Of a DNA stretch of 64,000 nucleotides, positions 59,255 through 64,000 are shown piece after piece; the first letter of the stretch is position 1; every line of letters starts with the position of its first letter. The stretch is from contig NC_080540.1 of NCBI RefSeq assembly GCF_028640845.1, forward strand, positions 230,128,794-230,192,793. The letters are read 5' to 3'. The notes beneath the pieces were generated by a model. The model was not told the origin of the DNA and ran no database searches. It saw nothing but the letters and a program-made list of their open reading frames with translations. The DNA comes from Ahaetulla prasina (Eukaryota > Chordata > Lepidosauria > Squamata > Colubridae). A program made the translations under genes and the position numbers.

Positions 59255-60331
59255 CATCTATCTATCCTACTGTCTCCATTATCTCTATCAATTCTCTCTC
59301 TCTTTCTCTCTGTGTATATATGCAGTACATATACACACATAAAATCTATCTTCCTCCTCCACATTTGCTGTCAAACCAGTTTCAAGCACTTACACATTTG
59401 AGCATATTCAAGTTTTTCACTGCATGCAGTTGCATCTTTAATCATTTCCTACTTATTTCCTTCCGACTGTCTTGAAACTTCATTCCCCCCTTCCCTTCCT
59501 CAACACTATATGTTTTCACTTTTGTGACTAACCTCAAAGCTTTCAGTTTCCAACAGAGCAATACTGGTGCCTAGGTTTTAAATAACGGCATAACAATATT
59601 TAGACTATGTTACCTTTTGTAACCAGAATAAATTGTTCCGCATGCATTGCTGGAATTAAGCGGGTGGAAAACACAGGAAATACAGATTGATTTTCCCCTA
59701 CAACATAACTTGCCAGCTTTTGGAAGCTTGCAGTCTAGGCTGTGCCTGTTAATTCTGAAATCTTGTCAGGCTCCTGACAAATTCCTTTTGCTTCACACTC
59801 ACAAAAGGAATCTATATAAAGCCAGGGTAAATATTGGCCTGTTTAAGTGTATATGTGGAAAAAAAATAGACAATCCAGGGTGGTCTTAGAATGAATATTG
59901 TCTTTGTATATTCATTGTGGGAAATAGCCCAGTTAGGCTAAGCAGTTATAACTACTATTGATTAAGCATCTCTTATCAATCCAAGGGGGATTTAACACTT
60001 GAGGTTGGATGGTTCATGTTATGTGTTTGCTTGTTACAACTCTTTTGAGTTTCAGGAAAGCTATTCAGACATGGCTTTTGAAGAGAATCCTGGGAGTAGA
60101 AATTATTTAAGCAGAAAGCTTCCCCTTCCTGCCCTTTATGGATTATGTTTTATCCAAACGTCAAGACATTTTGTTATACTACTTTTCTTTGTCTTTTAAT
60201 TTTGCAATTGAAAGGAGACTGTCAGAGTCCTTTCGGATTGGGGCAATATAGAATGCACAAGGAAAGAAGGAAAATAGCAACCCTTCCTGACAATTCCCTC
60301 TCTATGTGTTGCCCACGAGGAAATGCATATA
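57612..60331. other. Unassigned DNA with simple repeats
   Basis: About 2.7 kb without a recognised transposon or gene. (TC)n and (CTGT)n tracts lie at 59,135-59,260, with a further TC-rich tract to 59,310. Confidence 0.35.
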
Positions 60332-60699
60332 TCGGTAGTCCTTGACTTACAACAGTTCATTTAGTGACCTAAGTTACAACGGCACTGAAAAAAGTGACTT
60401 ATGACTGTTTTTCACATGACTGTTGCAGCATCCCTGTGATCAAAATTCAGACACTTGGCAACTGGCAAGTATTTATGACGGTTACTTTGTCCCAAGGTCA
60501 TGGGATCACTTTTTGTGACTTTCTGGCAAGCAAAGTCAATGGGGAAGGCAGATTCACTTAACAAGCATGTTATTAATTTAATAATTGCAGTAATTCACTC
60601 AACAACTGTGGCAAGAAAAGTCAACGGGGCAAAATTCATTCAACAATTTAGCAAAGGAAGTTCTGGGCTCAACTGCGGTTGTAAGTTGATGGTTATTTG
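60332..60699 (+). mobile_element. TA-flanked MITE, long form
   Basis: Starts TCGGTAGTCCTTGACTTAC after TA and ends GATGGTTATTTG before TA. The right end is more diverged than the left. Confidence 0.7.
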
Positions 60700-61707
60700 T
60701 AATGGAAATGGTTCCTTGAAAAGTCAGTTGTTGAACCTCCGTTTTCCAATAAGAAACCAAGGGAATGAGAGACTGGGGTTAAGAGGTTATATTTTGTTGA
60801 ATTTAGCATACTACCATCAAAATACGTTGAAGCACTAAAATGCAAGAGGATTGGTCATGGTAAGGCCAAAAATATGCACAGAAAAGTTTACCTTTACTGG
60901 GTGCTTCTCTTAACATTAAAAATGGGGTTTAACTCTACCCCTTGATTCCCCATAAGAGGCTTAGAAGCCGCTTCTTATTTCTGAAAAGTTTGATTAAGAG
61001 ATTGTGAGGCACTGACTGGTTTCTGTGGGGATTACCTTAACTCCTCTCACTGGCATTTTTTACACATTTTTAACATTTCTTGGGAACGGTAGCATTCTGT
61101 GTGTGTGTGTGTGTGTTTAGAGATAAGTATGAAGCAAATGCCAGTATTGCCATTTTGGCACACGAATACCCTAGTTGGGTAATGAAATGTCTGAGAGAAA
61201 ACAGCCAAATTTAGAGAGCACCAAGGACCCCACAGATGCCATTATGATGGCAACTGTGGGGATATACTCTATGGAAGTTGGCAACTGTTAGGTTCTGGAA
61301 AAGGATAAGGATGGTTGTAATTGTGTGATTCACCAGCTGGTTATTATCCACTTCTTAGACTATAATTTTAGTCTGAGAAAACTCTATGAACTGTACTTGA
61401 AATTCCATTCCAATGATTTAAGCAAGTCCTGTTTTTGCCCATAGTATTCTCCTGGCCATAGTATAAAGAGGAGAGCTAGATGGCTGCCTTAGAGTACATT
61501 CCGGCCGTCTTGAGTCAAGAAAAGGATAAACTTTGTTGCCCTCATAGTTGAGCCCTCTCCTGCCTTGGTGGGCTACACGCTCTTAGGGTCTGAAAAATGG
61601 GGAGAAGTTGAGGAGAGCAATTGATGGATTCCTTTGCTTCATTTCCCCTCCCATGGAGCATCATCTGCCAATGGAATAAATAACCACCTGGTTCTCCTGG
61701 TGGTCAA
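60700..61707. other. Unassigned DNA with TG run and half palindrome repeat
   Basis: A TG run lies at about 61098-61116. Half of the palindrome family seen at 2772-2911 lies at 61155-61243, ending gagcaccaaggacc. Confidence 0.4.
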
Positions 61708-62439
61708 GGTTACTTTGAATATCTTTTTTTTTTTTTTTTTTTTTTTATTCAAAAAGTTTTTATTAGTCAAAAAAGGTTTATACAAATACATATCAGGTAT
61801 GGTAAATTTTCATTTTTCTTATCTAAAATAAGAATTTTACTCAAATTTTTTAACACATACAACAGCCATAAGGCAAGCAGGTGACACGAAGTAGCTAAGT
61901 TTGCAAATTTTAAATACGTAATAAAGAAGAGTCAAGAATAAACAGAATATCGTACAAAAGAGAATAAGGAAAACCAACACAATCCCAAATATCTTTATCA
62001 CTTCCTAGTTTTGGATCTCAGACCTCTGGGTTCAGCCTGACCCAACTCCAGGGCCGCAACAGCGCCAGCCGCTTCAGCCCCATGATCTATAACCTCCCCT
62101 TCTTCAATTCCTGGGTCATCTGATTCCAGGAAGGCTTTGTGTTCCTCCACATAGGCCGTAGCCTCCGCAATTGTACTGATTTTTTCGTAATGCCCTCCCG
62201 AAAATCATCAATCCTCTGGCATCAGCCATCTGAAGCCCACTCCTTCTGGTACAATTTGCTTGACAAAAATAATATTTCTTTCTTTTTCACGTACCTGTCT
62301 GGGAATCTGCCTCAGAATGGCTATCTCCTGCCCCTGTAAATCAGTGCCCCACTCCTATGTTTTCTAAGAATTTCATCTCTCGTCTCTTCTCACAAATTTG
62401 ACATGAACCTCTCTGGGAACTGCATGCGTATGCATATTG

Positions 62440-62830
62440 CTAATTAACTCTATAAACTCGATCCACATCCCAATTCATGAAATCAACACCTCTCCCAAGA
62501 AATTCTCCCAACAATTTAGTCACAACATCTCTCAAGTCTTCTTGGTCCACTTCTTCCAAATTTTGAAACCTAAGGAAATAAGACATTTTAGCCATCTGTA
62601 GTCCAACCACAGCATTGCCTGTCGCTCCTCTCTTTCTGCACTGCCCGCATCTCACCCTCCAAACCTTCCACTTTCTGCTTGTTTTCTGCTGAAACTTGTT
62701 GAGTATCCTTTAAATCCTTTTGGATAGTCACAATTTCTGCTCTTATTTCATCCAATTTCTTGTCCATATTAGATAACTTTTCCAAAATTCTCTCCATCTC
62801 TCCAGCAGTTGGTCTCTGACCTTTGCCATT
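62440..62830 (-). pseudogene. L1-type ORF1 (coiled coil and RNA-recognition part), frameshifted
   Basis: The first part, around the ATG at 62797 (MERILEKLSNMDKKLDEIRA), is a heptad-repeat coiled coil. The second part, in another frame at 62655-62440, contains FLRFQNLEEVDQEDLRD and a DRVYRVN end, the start of the ORF1p RNA-recognition domain. A frameshift near 62,610-62,640 separates them, and a stop follows YRVN, so the C-terminal domain is lost. ORF1p coats the transposon RNA. Confidence 0.7.
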
Positions 62831-62899
62831 AAGGAAAAAAATACAAAATCCTCAGGCAGGCACGGTATCCTTGTAATTTCCTCCGGATCCACCAGGGGC

Positions 62900-63529
62900 A
62901 CTCACAGGAGCAACGAGTCCAGAGTACAGTTAGTCAACCAGGAAGTCAAGGGAAGTGATGTCATCAAAATTCTCATAGTGAAGGCGGAAGCTGGACGCCA
63001 CCACTGTTCCCCAGAAGGAGGGGGCCTCAAACCTTCCCTCCTAAATTTCTCCATCACCTCTTCTCCAGAGCTCCACAAAACCGTAATCTTCTTATTTTAA
63101 GTTCTCCTCTCTCCAGAATAACTCGTGCTCCTTCCAACCGCAGGGGAGAAAAACCCCCGCACTCCGGAGCAGTCCACCACGCCACCGATATTCCTTCCTT
63201 CTCCTCCTCAATTCTTCTCCGTGCCCTGTTCACCACCAGGCTGCTGCAGTTATAATCCAATGCCCGGTGTCACGGGCACAGCGCCCAGGCGACGACCAAA
63301 ATAATGGCCGCGCCTGTGGCCTCCGAACCCCGCCGAGCCTAGGACGCGCCAGCATCGGTCCCCACAGTCCTGTATGTCGGCTGGGAGACCCCTGGCGAGC
63401 CGTCCGTGCGGCAGGTGTCCTTTTCGGAACACCTGGCCCCTGAGGGCCTCGGCGGCGGCCGGATTCGGGCGCTGGAGGCAGGAGAAGCCTTCCAGACGTC
63501 CGTTGCCGCTGGATACCGGAAGTCGTCTC
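62900..63529 (-). promoter_or_regulatory. CpG-rich 5' region of the ORF1-only element
   Basis: Locally high GC and CpG compared with neighbours on both sides, beginning GAGACGACTTCC on the minus strand. It is the expected position of an internal polymerase II promoter. Function is inferred from position. Confidence 0.5.
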
Positions 63530-63547
63530 GGTTACTTTGAATATCTT

Positions 63548-64000
63548 GTTTAGCCAAATTTTAGCCAAGTTTTCTCCAGCAGGTTGGAGGTATGGAGGAG
63601 CTCTGGACCTGTGATCTGCCATTGGGCTCTTTTAGAACAAATACTGAATGCAGGATTCAATCTGGGTTGGTCACCAGAACCAGAGGTTTAGTCTTCGGAT
63701 TTGAACTGTAGCCCATCATCGGGAACTTTTCTCTAACAGAATGTGTGCCTTGGGCTGTTCTAGGTGTGTTATTTCTGTGGTGCCTGATTGTATGTGTTAT
63801 TAGGATGTTAATGGCTGGTGTTTCCTTGTGCTGCCAAGCACTTGGCTCCTAAATACTTGATAAACTGGTGGTAAATCAGCACTTTGTTGATGGAAAAGGG
63901 GGCCATTGCCCAGGCTTCAATCATTTCTCTTCCTATTTTTCTCCCTGCTCAGCCAACAATCTTAGTAGCTGCAAAATTGAATGTATGTCCTTGTTCATTG
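63548..64000. other. Unassigned DNA at window end
   Basis: No recognised feature. Confidence 0.3.

Larger units (their letters stand above)
61726..63529 (-). mobile_element. ORF1-only L1-type retrotransposon (HAL1-like), apparently full length
   Basis: An insertion of 1.8 kb on the minus strand. It is bounded by exact 18-bp duplications (ggttactttgaatatctt) at 61708-61725 and 63530-63547, the last two bases of the left one being ambiguous with the tail. It has a CpG-rich 5' region of about 700 bp (right end), an ORF1 region at about 62,830-62,440, a 3' UTR of about 700 bp and a poly(A) tail (T-run at 61724-61747). There is no endonuclease or reverse transcriptase. Elements of this layout (half-L1) depend on L1 in trans. 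Confidence 0.75.

Noticed and set aside
1..64000. CRISPR arrays, operons or phage-type defence systems
   Set aside because: No such organisation; the window is vertebrate nuclear DNA with simple repeats and transposons.

Overview
The window is nuclear DNA of a vertebrate, most likely a squamate reptile and probably a snake. The evidence is one recognisable vertebrate gene plus a squamate-type mix of repeats: CR1, L1, L2-like, RTE-BovB-like and Rex1-like LINEs, tRNA-derived SINEs, hAT-type and TA-flanked MITEs, and two endogenous proviruses. No bacterial or viral genome organisation is present. Family names come from memory of motifs; no database search was run.

Host gene: exon 1 of KLF9 (minus strand, coding 23465-23987) sits in a CpG island at about 22,900-25,300. 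It ends at a splice donor just after the first zinc finger. The upstream leader (about 23,988-25,320) carries triplet repeats and upstream ATGs, and a TATA/CCAAT promoter is seen at 25,347-25,419. Positions 1-23,464 would be intron 1. Exon 2 (zinc fingers 2 and 3) was not found and should lie beyond position 1. A second CpG-rich region at about 37,300-40,090, some 12-15 kb upstream of the promoter, has no recognisable protein and may be another promoter.

Repeats, left to right. 1-5.4 kb: hairpin MITEs, a BovB fragment, SINEs and hAT MITEs. 5.5-12.2 kb: a decayed L1 carrying a nested CR1. 12.2-22.9 kb: intron with MITEs and one SINE inside a MITE. 25.7-30.3 kb: MITEs, a SINE and a BovB piece. 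31.5-35.8 kb: an ERV1-like provirus with 4-bp target duplications and a nearly empty interior. 40.5-48.5 kb: a CR1 copy split by three later insertions (a class II provirus, a hAT MITE and a Rex1-like LINE). 48.6-57.6 kb: MITEs, an L2-like LINE that seems to carry extra 3' flanking DNA, and a BovB split by a SINE. 61.7-63.5 kb: a complete-looking L1-type insertion with ORF1 only, bounded by an 18-bp target duplication.

The elements do not form a pathway. The interest lies in insertion order, in which LINE appears to mobilise which SINE, and in what these insertions did around KLF9. I found no novel gene system. The strongest leads are the ORF1-only L1, the class II provirus with a tRNA-Trp-type primer site, the L2-like insertion with apparent 3' transduction, and the two tail types on SINEs with one shared body.
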